Assembly (NCBI RefSeq): GCF_000149955.1
Contig: NC_030991.1
Span: 3,635,428-3,699,427 of the forward strand
Length of the DNA: 64,000 nt
Reading direction: 5' to 3'
Source: Fusarium oxysporum f. sp. lycopersici 4287
Lineage: Eukaryota; Ascomycota; Sordariomycetes; Hypocreales; Nectriaceae
This document shows, in pieces, positions 20,428 through 32,088 of the stretch; position 1 is the stretch's first letter; every line of letters starts with the position of its first letter. Below the pieces are notes generated by a model. The model saw only the letters and a list, made by a program, of their open reading frames with translations. It was not told where the DNA came from and ran no database searches. The translations under genes were made by a program, and so were the position numbers.

Positions 20428-21972
20428 ATGCTTCCTGATGCGACAATCGACAGTGCAGCTGAGAAGCTTGCCGCGTTCCGAAATAACAACGCCCTCAACG
20501 ATATTCTCGACCAGTACGCTGTTCTGATCAAAGACTATAAGCGTCTTAAAAGCGATTATGAAGAGGAGCGTGAGGGGAGAGAGCGCTACAAGCAGCTCGC
20601 AAGAGGTCAAGAGCGTAATCCTTTTGCTCTTGTAGTCGTTGACGGAGATGGTTACATCTTTGACGAACGCTTCGTCAAAGACGGTGAAGAAGGCGGGAGC
20701 AGAGCCGCCAAACAACTCAATGATACTATCAAAGATAGTCTACGCCGCAAAGGTCTCGAATCCTGCGAGGTCATGGTCCGCGTCTACGCCAACCTCACAG
20801 GCCTATCAAAAGCACTTTGCAAAAACGGTCTCGCCGGTGCAGAGAAGCGATCATTCTCATCATTCACAGCTGGATTTAACCGATCTTACGGTCTCGCTGA
20901 TTTTATCGACGCGGGCGAATTAAAAGAAAACGCCGATTTTAAAGTCAAAGCCATTCTCCGTCTCTACGCCGACAACGCCCAGTGCAAGCATATTTACTTC
21001 GCGGCCTGCCATGATGTGGGCTACGTATCCGATCTTATCCCCTTTAGGGGCAACCGTGAAAGATTCACGCTTATTCGAACGCCGAGTGTGTTGTTTCATA
21101 AGGAGTTTGACAGACTTGGCATGAACATTGAAGAACTCCCTGGTGTATTCCGCCATGTACCACTCACATACGCTTATTCTACTGCGCAAACAAAGACGGC
21201 TCTTGCGTCGTCCACCAATATCAGTAAAGTCGTCAACTCACCATACACAAATTCTACGATCAAAGGAAACTCGAATGATGGGAACTCGGTCTGCAGCTTT
21301 TACATGCAAGGGAATTGCCGATATGGCAGCGGCTGCAAGTTCTCTCACGTCGACAGTAAAACATCCAGTCAGAGTAGTACACCCTCGCCGTCAACTATCG
21401 GCACAGGCACAAAGAACCTGGCAGGTGATTGGGGACGCGGCTCCAGTATCACCAAGAGTAATATCGAGTCCCTACCTCGAAAGGACGACATCCCATATGG
21501 ATGCGTGGCCATCAATGCAGCCGAGGACCGTCTCGACGCTTACTTGCCCCCACCTGACCGTGATGCCGCAAGACGTCTCAAGATGCTATCGCAGGGGAAG
21601 AGATTCTGCAATAATGCACAGCTGTATAATTCATGCGAGAGCGACAACTGTGGATATGAACATGCACCAATTGATAAAGACCTGCTCCCAGCGCTTGAAC
21701 ATCTCTCACGTTCTGTAACTTGTACGCGTGGGGGAGCTTGCCGCAGAGCAAACTGTGTTTATGGCCATGTGTGTCAGCGGGCAGATTGCCGTAACCGAGC
21801 TGGCGGAAAGAGCCATTGTCGGTTCCGCCCGCGAGTTTGCACCGCAGACTATTCTCCTGTCGACTGCGTTGCGGCAGTTGAACAGCCTATGATGTCCCCG
21901 TCTCTGCGCTCTGTAGATGTCGATGGACGCAACGACGAGACCGGAGGAACGAATCTCTGGGGAGACCAGTAA
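20428..21972 (+). CDS. Tandem CCCH zinc-finger protein with N-terminal NYN-like (DUF7923-type) domain
   Basis: This is a complete 514-residue ORF without introns. Residues ~15-58 form a coiled coil (LDQYAVLIKDYKRLKSDYEE). Residues ~65-250 form the conserved domain starting FALVVVDGDGYIFDE, with VRVYANLTGLSKAL and the later IYFAACHDVGYVSDLI. I know this domain from fungal CCCH proteins; its VDGDGYIF and CHDVGYV blocks look like a NYN/PIN-type nuclease fold (inference). Three Cys/His clusters follow: CSFYMQGNCRYGSGCKFSH at ~289 (CX7CX5CX3H), CNNAQLYNSCESDNCGYEH at ~392, and a Cys-rich block from CTRGGACRRANCVYGH. An RNA-binding or RNA-processing role is likely but unproven. It is convergent with the rhodopsin-domain gene. 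Confidence 0.88.
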   Translation: MLPDATIDSAAEKLAAFRNNNALNDILDQYAVLIKDYKRLKSDYEEEREGRERYKQLARGQERNPFALVVVDGDGYIFDERFVKDGEEGGSRAAKQLNDTIKDSLRRKGLESCEVMVRVYANLTGLSKALCKNGLAGAEKRSFSSFTAGFNRSYGLADFIDAGELKENADFKVKAILRLYADNAQCKHIYFAACHDVGYVSDLIPFRGNRERFTLIRTPSVLFHKEFDRLGMNIEELPGVFRHVPLTYAYSTAQTKTALASSTNISKVVNSPYTNSTIKGNSNDGNSVCSFYMQGNCRYGSGCKFSHVDSKTSSQSSTPSPSTIGTGTKNLAGDWGRGSSITKSNIESLPRKDDIPYGCVAINAAEDRLDAYLPPPDRDAARRLKMLSQGKRFCNNAQLYNSCESDNCGYEHAPIDKDLLPALEHLSRSVTCTRGGACRRANCVYGHVCQRADCRNRAGGKSHCRFRPRVCTADYSPVDCVAAVEQPMMSPSLRSVDVDGRNDETGGTNLWGDQ

Positions 21973-22402
21973 ACAACTACAATCTACAACGGTATACCTG
22001 ATAGGACGGGCATACATATTAACGCGGTTTGGTGAAGGGGCTCATTGCTCTACCTCGAGGGCCTCATTATAGAATGGCTGAGTCTTGAGGGTGTTATTGC
22101 CTTCGCCTCTACAGTAGGACAAATACGGAAGGTTAGGTCTTGCACATCAGGTCGTAGTCATCCTCCGAACGCAGGCGCTGGTTGGAGCCATGGTGGAAGC
22201 AGAATGAGATTTCTTGTCCGTCTGAGTCTGGTATGTACGGCCTCGAATATCATTCGTTACTTCTACCAGGATATGACAGAACCATAATTCACAAGCATCG
22301 TACGTCTGGTGTTTGTAGGCCGCTGTTGAAGCGTTACATGGCCTGTCAGGCTGCCCTTGGCAAGAAGACAGGTAATGACTCGCATTGGCTTTCGATATCT
22401 GA
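21973..22402. other. Intergenic region between convergent genes
   Basis: It holds the 3' ends of the CCCH gene (+) and the rhodopsin-domain gene (-). I see no other gene. Confidence 0.5.
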
Positions 22403-23655
22403 TTACAGGTTGCCTCTGGCAGAATAACGAAGTACTGATACCTCAGATTCGCTTTTCCCGTCAGTAAGATTGGTACCCCGCCACTTTTCGGCATCCATTG
22501 ACCTTCCATTCTGGTGAGGAAATGGTGGACTGTCTCCGTATGCTTGCACAGCATGATCGTCCCTGACCTCCCGGCCATCAATTCGGGTTGAAGTCCACAT
22601 TTTGAAGAGCTGCTTGCAGGAAGAGAGACAGACTACTATGCCATTAAAGGCCTCTATTGTGGTTATGTCGACTGCGGACCATAACACTAACCCTACTGTA
22701 TCATCTGGCAAGCCATTAACCAGGGTTTCTACCGATGATGATGGCTACTCACTCGTATAGTTGGGGCTCGAAAGTTGCATTGCTTCCAAGGTTCGCTTGC
22801 AGCCACATGCTCCCGTGCTACATGCGCTTCTTAACAACGTTTGATAGATGGCGAGGATGGGTACCTACATGAGACTAAGGCTGAAGCCGCAGAGAGTGGT
22901 AATTCTGTCTTGTACTGTCATGCTTACAGACCGCTGAATATGCCAGCCCCAGCCGACAAATAGAAAGTCTGCTAGCGTGCACAAGCCTGTTTGTGATTTT
23001 AGTATGTCTCAGAGGTGATTCTGGCAGACAGCAGGTGCTCACTGTGGAAGAACATCAACCCATATGGGTTATCGGCACATACGTCCAGGACATGATGCCA
23101 CCATGAATACCTCACCAGAGAACACTGCAACCAGGACAGCACACAGGCAGCCACAGAGGTGGCAGTGAGACAACACATGAAACATAATATGATTCGTCGA
23201 AGTGTTGTCAATAAAGGCTTTGTTAAGCGAAGTAGAAGGAAGGCACTTGACCATCTGGCAAGTACCATGCCCACAATGGCAAAGGTCTGGCCAATAGCCT
23301 CGAAAAGCAGTGCAAGAGGCAAGTGCCTAGAATTTTGATGAATGAGACGAGAAATATCTTGCCCGAAGCCGTAATGTACTGCGATAGTAATACAGATAGT
23401 ATAACAGACAAGAAACACCTGCATGTGGTTACATTAGTGGAGGAAACAAGGGCAAAAAGAAAAGCACAAAGAGATATTGAGGAAGAAAAATTCTCGGTAA
23501 CTCACAAAGGCCAAGCTGTGGAAAAGGTCGTCAATGCCGAATGGCCTCTTGATAAGTAGTCTAACGTATGCTCGTAATGCAACGAAAATCATGGCTACAG
23601 GTGTCAAAGTCCACATTGTAGCGATGATCTGCGGCCCTTTCTCTCTCAGAGCCAT
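22403..23655 (-). CDS. Fungal rhodopsin-domain 7TM membrane protein, five exons
   Basis: The splice model has exons 23506-23655, 23043-23418, 22869-22986, 22753-22817 and 22403-22704. Introns are 87, 56, 51 and 48 bp with GTGAGT, GTGAGC, GTAGGT and GTGAGT donors, all phases consistent. The product is 336 residues. It starts MALREKGPQIIATMWTLTPV and has seven hydrophobic segments. Family signatures are FGIDDLFHSLAFVFLVCYT (TM2), LFEAIGQTFAIVGMVLARWS (TM3), SLCTLADFLFVG (TM5), GFSLSLITGACGC (TM6) and NDTVGLVLWSAVDITTIE (TM7). It belongs to the PTH11-related rhodopsin-domain family (PF20684), whose members sit in the plasma membrane; ligands are mostly unknown. The third intron removes an apparent in-frame TAG at 22865-22867, so the gene is intact despite first appearance. 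The C-terminal tail is about 70 polar residues. Confidence 0.82.
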
Positions 23656-25016
23656 GGTATATATGTCGCTTGTAGCGTCAGCGATCGTACGTAGACATAG
23701 ATGTTGCGTGAAGATTGTAAAAAAAAAAGGCGAGCTGATGCTTTGGGGGAGAAGCCAAAGTGGTTTGTCTACCATGGGAATCTCGCTAGTAAACGGTGGA
23801 TAGTTTGATTAGACGGGAAGGCAATCCGCTCTTGTTTTAACGGTTAGCGTCACGTATTGTCTGATTGCAGGGCTAGCATTCCCACTCGGGCCCGAACCCG
23901 AACGGGGGTAGGTTTTCAACGAAACACTCGGATATGGGTGACACCAGCCATGTGAACTCTGGAACCCTGTTTGGTCTTTCTGCCCTCCCCACCCTTTGAA
24001 GTGTGACGATTGGTAAGCTGATGCAACAATTGATTTTAGACTGTAGGACTAGGGATATGTCCTGATAATTACCAATTGATATTTGGCCATAAAGGTATAC
24101 TTCTCTTGACTGTTAAAACCGTCGACCTGAGTCCGTTAGGGGCAAGGGGTTCAGGTCACTGTCTTTATTAGCGAGGTTTTAATTTGAATGTGTTTGCCAT
24201 TGGATTGAGACCTGTATCCGCCGCGCAGCTTCGATAGGCGGCCTCTGATTTCGGCCGGGACGGTATGGACTACTTAGTGTAGGCTAGCACTGACTAATAG
24301 ATATCTTGTTTTTAGTCGTTACCTATATCCGGCCTTGAGATCATTAGTACCTATGCTAAAAATGTCCAGTGCGAAAGTAGCCGCGGGGGGGGGGGGGGGG
24401 CATACGCCAAGCAATGTATTAATATATAAATGCGCACAACCATAAGCCTTTCAAATAATCATCAACTCAGCGGCTTTTAGCTAACAAGCCTCTCACCATT
24501 ACCTATAGTTCATTCCAAACGAGACGACTGTCAATAAATCCCAAGCCGTACATTCACCACGCCTACATGTTGAATCTATGTAATCGGCTGCAGGCGTCAT
24601 AGTACGCATAGGTAATTGATCTTTATCTTTTCCATCCATGTGAGAAGGCTAGACAAGTTAGAGTTCTAACCAGGCAGGTAATCACGTACAGGAGACAATA
24701 GTGGCGTTGAACGGCCTCCGACAAGGGCAGCCACTCAAACGATCCAAGCTACACTTTTTGATTCTCACATCACGAGTCACAGAGAAGACCTATGCCTGTA
24801 GAGTACCAAGAAGCGTACCAATCCTGTGAGCACCTGGGAAACTAGAGAAATAATCGTGCCTATAAATGGCTTTCGAGGTTTCTGTTCTGTGCTTTACTGT
24901 TTATCTCCTATTTCATACCTCCTTCTTCCGCCCTATTCTTTTCTTTTCACTTTCCCTTCCATCTTTCTTCCTCAATCGCAGCTAAAACAGCTTGCTTTAA
25001 TCCGGGGTTCATCGTT
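23656..25016. other. AT-rich intergenic region with a 16-G run
   Basis: No gene is visible. It contains a homopolymer of 16 G at 24385-24400 and a CT-rich tract just before the F-box gene. Confidence 0.5.
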
Positions 25017-26883
25017 ATGTCACCAAACGTCTCAATCAACTGTTGGACACCAGCACAGAAGCTTTTCTTTATAGAGCTACTATATGAGTTACACAAGAAT
25101 GGTGAAATGAAACCCGAAGAAAGCAATGTATTGAGGACGTATTCTGCCTTTTTTATCGGTCGTCTGAAGGAGAAATTTCCATTGTGTAAATGGGATCGAG
25201 GGAGGATCAAGCGACATTACAAACAGGTCATAGATGACTACCGCTGGTATTACAAAGCTCGTCGAATGAGAAAAGCTCGTGCAGTGAGCATATTCCGCGA
25301 GGGGATAGAAACAGAAGAGGTACACTTTGGTGGACCAGAACTGATGAACTTTGGGCAATCTCATGGACAGGCTGCACAGCAGTCGTTGAGGAATGGCCTC
25401 GCTGTGGATGGCAACCTCACACTAGAGGCGTATCACCAACTATTCTCACGTCACCTATCTATCAGTGACAAGGAGACCTGTACGCCAGAATTCCCTTCAG
25501 GATCCCCCCCCGCGCAGGTTAACCCGATCGCGTCAGACTTCTGCGGACTGGCCAGGATGCCAAAGGAGCTCCTTTTCATGATCAGATCGTACCTCAGTCA
25601 TCCTGAGATCAAGATCTGCACCACTGTATCGAAGCAACTTCGAGAAATATTCAGCCCGCAACTATTCACAAGTGTCAAGTTCCTGGGCACTTTAGAGGGG
25701 CTGTTTGAAGAACTAAAACTGTTCAAAGAGACACTCAAACAAAGAACCAATACATTCGAGCAAACAAGGTATCGATTGACCAACGTGGGTGGCCAAGTTC
25801 GTGTTGTTGTTAATCGATTTATAGACATGTCACCTTTCAGTTCATAGGACTACATAACTCCCAGGCCTCTGAGTGTAACCATGATTTACCTCGGCTCACG
25901 GCCAATCTTATTGGCTGTTGCCTAAGTCAAGTAAATGGCCTCCGCGACGTCACATTCGATATTGACCTCAAAGGTCAATCTCCACAATTCAACCAGAAAT
26001 TCCGACCAGATGATAAATGGGTAAAGCCTCGCAGTGTGATTTTTCACAGGGCCAGTGGGGAGGAATTCAAGACTATCCTTTGCAGCTTCGAACCAACAAC
26101 TCTAGAAGCAGTCCAGCTGCCTATGAATGTGAAGAAAACCCATTATAATGCATTGAAGAGTCGACATCATTCCCTCAAGGCGCTTCATATCGACACATCA
26201 TTTAATTCCAATATATACAAGCAATCGCCGCTTCGATACATGGATCCCAAGTGCCTGGAACCCATTCTGAGGGACTTTCCAGAGGTTGAGTCACTTGTTC
26301 TAAGTGAGAGTGGCTGCTGCAAACCTGGGACATGTTTCGAAATGAGCCACTGGAATAATTTGGTAAAGCCCTTTGTTTTCTCTCAGTAACCACAACTACT
26401 GACATTGGATAATAGAATGAAAAAGTTGAAGCACTCGTTGAGACGCTCAAGGTGACGAAACACTTGCGCCGCTTTGCATTCGGGTTATGGAGTAGTCGGG
26501 TGCCAGCACATACTATCCGTCAGAACTGGCAAATAGATCTACAATCCAACAAACAGTTCATTCTGGATTTTGACTACCCGGGGCCAAAGCCTACCAGGTT
26601 TGAGGTCGATTCCTGGTACATCAATCTGCTTCAAAGCATTCTCGCCAAAGTTCCCCAACTCCTAGAGCTCTGTATCGTAGATCGACAATGCTTTTATCGA
26701 GGCACTCGATCTAAAGATGATATACAGGTCCGAGCATTATGTTTCGAGTGTCTTCGGGAACGAGAGAAATTCCCAAATTTACTAGAAAGTGCGTTTCCCA
26801 AGTTCGTTCTGCATCACGGAAATACAAGGTTGACTTTGACGGTAGCAAACATTGAGCAGCAGGCCGGTTGCTCAAGCCTTTGA
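25017..26883 (+). CDS. F-box protein with an N-terminal Myb/SANT-like domain, three exons
   Basis: Exons are 25017-25784, 25841-26362 and 26416-26883. The introns are 56 bp (GTGGGT..TTTCAG) and 53 bp (GTAAAG..AATAG), both phase 0. The product is about 585 residues. Residues ~9-80 resemble the Myb/SANT-like fold found in fungal and transposon-linked proteins: WTPAQKLFFIELLYELHKNG, then RLKEKFPLCKWDRGRIKRHY, then QVIDDYRWYYKARRM. Residues ~180-225 form an F-box-like motif (LARMPKELLFMIRSYLSHPE, then KQLREIFSPQLFTSVKF). The rest is the variable substrate-side region usual in fungal F-box proteins. An F-box would link substrates to an SCF ubiquitin ligase. Pairing it with a DNA-binding-like domain is unusual. 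The first intron boundary is my best choice among several. Confidence 0.7.
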
Positions 26884-28059
26884 AAGCATGCATTTGCGCC
26901 CTTTATTGGTTTCTCCGATAGAGGGTGGCCAGGAAATGGCTTTTGTTGGAAGCTGGCGGGCCGACAATCTGCATCATGAATGAATAAGCCTGTCGCTTGA
27001 AACAAAACCATATCGCAAAAGAATCAAACTCCATCTCAATTTTCCTCAGTCATTGGAGGTTCCTCTTCATCTTTTCGGTCAGATTCTATATTGAATAAAA
27101 TACGAACAACACCTTTTATCACCCCTTCAGTCGTCCGTCACTTAGCCTAGGTGCCAGAACCTTCCACCTGGACGTGGCTGGAGAAGTGTCCTCGAATCCA
27201 CCCTCCTACTGGCCAGTTTATTGTACAAAATGTGATAATGTTGCACGGCGGCGATGGAAGCTTCAAAGGGCCCAACGAGACAGAAGAAGCAAACTGGGTG
27301 GTTATCCTCCATAGAACGATTGGGGCTCACTGCGCTCTGAAAAGCGGACTTTAAGCTCTGGAACTTCACGTGGCCGTCACTTGGTTGAGACCAAGGGCGA
27401 ACATCAAACACCTGCGTAGTGCTTTCCTGCAACTAGAGCACAACTACACTGCGGAAGAGCCAACAATACAGTGTAAGGAGTAATGTATAAGCCGATCCTT
27501 TCACGAAACTTGCTTCCATATTGAACACAGTTGCTATAGCCTCTTTAATCGGAATCAAAGAGATAAAACTCTGGCTGTATTCCCTTCGGAACGGCCCCCG
27601 TGTCAACTTACTTTTCCATCTATCACTCAGATCTTATTCCACTAAGCTTCCTCCGCACTCCTTCACCTTCCATAGACCCTTAACCACAAACTGCTAGTCA
27701 TTATGAGCCAAACTTCACTATATCACTGTCTGATTATTCTACTTTCTCATAGACTGCAAACCAGGACCACGCCGAATACGACCCCTATCTAGCCGCCGAC
27801 ACCACTTACCAACTCCTGGTATGTTTGCCTTTTCTCGCCAATCAATCTCCTTAGTAAGGTCGATCAGGCCTAGTCTTCGACGTTGGGTTTGTTTTGAAAG
27901 AGGGTTTCGTGGGTTCCGTGGGTTTCCCATATCTCCGTCGAGCTGCGCCTCCTTGTATTTGAAGAATCGAACCGTCTTTTGCCCTCCGTATATACAGGCA
28001 TGTTTCCGATGGCTTTCTGACTGAGCTTTCTCAGATGACGGAACATTAAGATGTTCTAG
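26884..28059. other. Intergenic, with one exon-like scrap
   Basis: A plus-strand segment ending near 27826 (ANQDHAEYDPYLAADTTYQL) runs straight into a GTATGT donor and looks like a lone exon. No continuation is visible downstream. The rest is empty. Confidence 0.35.
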
Positions 28060-28794
28060 TCAGAGATTAGCGGTACGCACGATATACTTCTCAGTGAACA
28101 AATACATACGATCGAAGAGATAGTAGAAACAAAAGACTCGAATCTCGCGCCTCTGCAAGACTCTTTCAATACCAAGGCTTTCGTAGTCTGCACTATAAGA
28201 GAGATCAGTAACCACACGTCTATCATGCAAGGCAATGTCGTAGCATACCATGCTTTAGAGACTTTTGGCAGTCTTGCTCTACTCCATATCTCCTCCTTGG
28301 TTGACGAAGAAGAATCAGCCCACTTAACCTTGAGGAGACTAAAAACAGCCTTGATTTGTCCTTCAGGCTGGTATGGAATAGCTGTTAGCGCTTCCATAGG
28401 TCACCGAGGTATTAGATGGTCGATTACCAGGTTGAGAAAACTGTAGCTTTTCGTAGGTGGGAGGTCCCTCTGTCAGCCGCCCGCCAAACTCACGGGTTGC
28501 TACGTGTGTTCTAATGCGAGTTATGGACCTAATCGCCGCTTGAAAATGTTTTCCGTTAACAAAAATATCTATTGCCAAAACCTCGAACGCCGATGGACAA
28601 TTAAGTTCGGGCGGGATGATACACCGGAGGCAAAATGGGGTCTTCCACCGGCGCCCAATGTAATGGTGAGATACAGGAGCTTTTTGACCATGATCATCTT
28701 TAAAAGCAGCGATACATTCGCTGGGAGTTTCAAATTGATCAGTGGGCTTGCCATCCTCGCTGAGAAAAGCGGTTATGTCTTTTGGTTCAGCCAT
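28060..28794 (-). CDS. DUF7918-like protein, two exons, one frameshift
   Basis: Exon 1 (28428-28794) starts MAEPKDITAFLSEDGKP and includes HHYIGRRWKTPFCLRCIIPP and VLAIDIFVNGKHFQAAIRSI. A 46-bp intron (28382-28427, GTAATC donor, AACAG acceptor) leads to exon 2 with PYQPEGQIKAVFSLLKV. The order (YI....F.(l)..P, then a (V)DG/NGK strand pair, a linker, a G.I.V strand and a late FKYRS-like FCFYYLFDR) is what I know of the fungal DUF7918 domain, whose function is unknown. The frame shifts by one base near 28254-28256 (AAA on the coding strand). One missing A there would join both halves into about 229 residues. Family assignment is moderate. Confidence 0.5.
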
Positions 28795-29424
28795 AATCGG
28801 CCCAAAATCTGGGAGTTGGTCGGCGGGCGGATGAGCAGCGAGATCTGAAATGAAGGACAGGGCTGATGCTAGGAAAGCTTGCAGAAGATGCAGGAAACAA
28901 AAAGAAGAAAGAAAGAAACCCGTGCGCTTTTTTCTATCATGAGTGAAGGCCCAAGCACGTGTCAACTCACGATCATGAGACAATTGCAGAGTGCGGTATC
29001 ATATATGTGTCAAGCAGAGAGAGCTCACCCCCTTGTTGATTACTTGCCATGCCTCTTGCCTCCTCAGGGCTCACTCCGGGTCGCCATCTCCCAGGCGAGG
29101 TATCCGAGCGTACATGGAAATTGATCACCCACGACGATCAGAGAGGCGCAGCACACAGTGTTCTTGCCATGGCTCGATAATGACTTCCCCACCGCCCCCC
29201 TTCTTTTCTTATCACAATGAGACGACCTGAGAGAATACATAGAGCTGTTTGAGCATGCGATTAGAGTGGAAGCAATAACATTGGCGGAGGATGACCATGA
29301 TACCAGGCATCGCGGTACGCACTCGCGGAAGTAAATAAAGTCAACGAGTAGGTCATATGAGGAGGACATTTCCAATTCATTCCAAACGTCCTTGCTCCCC
29401 GCCCATGGCATCATTTGGTAATAG
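28795..29424. other. Intergenic, nothing seen
   Basis: It is the upstream region of the DUF7918-like gene. It contains only short ORFs with no motif. Confidence 0.45.
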
Positions 29425-29540
29425 CACAGTGCATTCCTGGTTCAGTTTCTAAAACGGGCTTCTTGACTGCTGTTATGACCCGTAAAAGAGCAGCACGATC
29501 ATTATTATTGAGCAGGCGACTAAATCTGAAATTCCCTGTA
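29425..29540. mobile_element. MITE-1 copy I (diverged)
   Basis: The left end is CACAGTGCATTCCTGGTTCA and the right end AATCTGAAATTCCCTGTA. The interior matches copies C and E (GACTGCTG..GACCCGTAAAAG). It is about 116 bp with the first T of TACAG mutated. Confidence 0.75.
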
Positions 29541-29996
29541 GAGCAGCATCATTAAGGCGTCACAAAGGAATCATACGGCACTTGAGGTCGAGCAAAGCCC
29601 ACCTCACCACCGCAGCAAGGGAGCATGATGCATTCAATAATCCCCTATAGCCATATAGTCGTGATATAGACCAAACGTCACACTCACATTGAGCCCCTAA
29701 TCCTACCCCTCACTTCGTGAGGTAGACTGAGACGGCTTCACATACAGCTAGTCTCAGCTATCTCCCTCCATCTATTGCCTTTACGTAGGACAAGAACGGA
29801 GTTAACGCAAGGAGGCTGCTTCTCATAATGTAACATCAGCCAAAAACTCGAATTTGTCGCTGTGGATTGACTGGCAACTGAATTCCTGATGTGTGATTCT
29901 CATCCTGACCGGCTCAACCCCGTGGTTGCGATAGAGCACATTGAAATGGGAGCATACCACCTCGCATCCCCTTTATCTGATCCTGATCCCCAGCCC
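29541..29996. other. Intergenic, nothing seen
   Basis: This is the 3' flank of the PAQR gene. No gene or repeat is recognised. Confidence 0.45.
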
Positions 29997-31116
29997 TTAC
30001 AACCTTGTGCGCCTCGCCTGATGAACAGACTGAATGTGGCATATGTCCAGCGTGTGGCACGCTGTGAAAGCCTGCATCAGCGCAATTGTGTGCACGTACA
30101 TGGCGCATAAAATCGTTACATGGAAGATCTGATGTGAGCTGAACCAGATATCGAAATGGCCCGGTGCAAAGCGCTCAGGGATTCGGAACTGCACTCCTGG
30201 GTCAGATGCGGCTCCCTCACCATGAAAAGGTCCGGAGGACGGGGAAATACGATGTTCATACTGCATAAATGCCGCAGCCCCCTCCATACAGAAGGAGCTC
30301 GACAAGGTACCATTTCATGCCCGAATACTGAAACATATATTCTAGCCCGTAGACATGTACGCCGTGCAGCAATGGAATAAAAGCGGATGCACCGAGCGCA
30401 ACGTAGGCACCGACCCTCACCTTGCGCCACCGCAACGTCCTGAACTTGGGTATGGAGATGAGAGCTGCTGTAGCAGATCCGCAAACTACAACCTAATGAC
30501 CTGATTAGCATACTTCAAAGACCTATCACTCTTTTACAACCGAGGGTGTGTCTAAATGAACCGGGTGGCAAACAATTGTCCAATGAACCTTCAACAGAAT
30601 TGGTTCGCAGCTGAAGATATAGTATATCCCAGGGATGAAGCTGCCATCAGTGACGATGACGATCCCTAGCAAATCCCTCCGGTGCCAGAATTGTTCCACC
30701 TCGTGTGAGTGGCTTTCGGTGAGATGGTACACAGCGCTGAAAACCAGACAGAGCTCGGCGGAACAGAAGAAGACAATGAACATGATAAAATCAGTCCTTG
30801 TGACGTCCATGTACTGCGGCCTAGAGACGGTTCGGAGAATGGCGGCCGCAAATAGTGGCAGCAGCAGAGCGCCGATCAAATGGGTCCACACGTTGCAGGT
30901 CTCATTGTGCAAGAAAATAAGACTTCTGATGACTTGCAGATAGTCTGGTTCCAATGGGCGATAGCCGGTGGGGATATGCTTGTCTCGCCGCCACTCGGGA
31001 ATATCGTGCCACGTGACGGTCCTGGATATGGGTGATGGATTCGCCATGGGTTGCTTTGCATCGTTTCGGTCCCCAGGCTGCGTGCGGCGTTGTTTAATAG
31101 TATCTGGCCCGGTCAT
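29997..31116 (-). CDS. PAQR/hemolysin III-type membrane receptor (AdipoR/Izh-like), three exons
   Basis: Exons are 30574-31116, 30262-30492 and 29997-30188. The introns are 81 bp (30493-30573) and 73 bp (30189-30261), both phase 0. I start at the ATG at 31116 (MTGPDTIKQ); the open frame extends 35 codons further without ATG. The product is 321 residues. Signatures are RTVTWHDIPEWRRDKHI, the hallmark FLHNETCNVWTHLIGALLLP, SAVYHLTESHS and the late SSHQIFHVTILCAM with HxxxH. These supply the Ser/His/Asp metal-binding set of the family. Seven hydrophobic segments are present. Relatives in yeast (Izh) affect zinc and sterol balance. The first intron has an uncommon GTTTGC donor. Confidence 0.88.
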
Positions 31117-32088
31117 AATGACTGCACACAGTTGTTCAAGGTTGTGCTCAATCCTCTTCTGATCGGAGTTGGTGCAGTTGGAGAAGGCTTGAGCACCGGC
31201 CTGGCGGGCAGAAGCTGACAATAGTCTATTATATGTACGGAAGTGGGGGTTAGTTTACCGAGACTGATAAGCCAACGGGTGAAGAGAAAGGGGGCGGAGG
31301 GTGGTCAGGCCATCCAAGAAACTCAGTGCGTATTTCTCAGTGCGTATTTCTCAGTGCAACTCGTCTCCTGGTTTCACTTCCGATTTTGGCTTTGACTGAG
31401 AGCCCAATCACACAACGTTTGAGCAAAGGCTTATCCCTTCCTCTTATCTGCCAACAATAGTGTACTCTTTGTTGGATACTGTAGTGGCCGGTCTCGGGGA
31501 GCACCTAGTTTAGGGGGTGACGGACATTTGTGTCGATACTGGTCCCGCCACTTCTTTTGTTTTGGCATAGCCTCCTTCTTGGGATCTTTAGCGACGCTCC
31601 GTCATACGTTGGATCGATTCTTGAGCTCTTAGATCGACCAATACATTATGGCATCCGATGTTGAAGCCATAGTGGCTCATTTGCTAATCCTGAAACTTGG
31701 TCACTTTGAATAGAGGGATCTACAACGAACGCGCGAGATTCAGTCTCTTGTTTTCCCTCTCTTCCCTGTTCAACTGGCCCAGGAAGGCCGCAGATTTTCT
31801 GAGCTCCGCTGGGCAGTATGTTCTGCACTGGAGAATGGTAACTCTCTTGATTTCGGCCGTTATTGAGTTTGGAGGTGCACGTCGTACATGAGGCAAAGAA
31901 GCAATATTTAAAGGTTACAGAGTCAAAATCATACAATTATAGAAGCTGAAAATCGACATAATGGCCAATTTCTTCTAAAGATCAATGCATGACAGGATCA
32001 AATTGCACAGGCTGCCGGTGCATAATAAGTGCTTGCAGGTCACCCTCTTCTAATGCTTTGGGTCTGAACATTGTGCATAGTGTTAGAC
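31117..32088. other. Divergent intergenic region with a 15-bp microrepeat
   Basis: It lies between the PAQR (-) and BAH (+) genes and should hold both promoters. At 31322-31356 the unit CTCAGTGCGTATTT occurs twice plus a partial third copy. No gene is seen. Confidence 0.5.
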
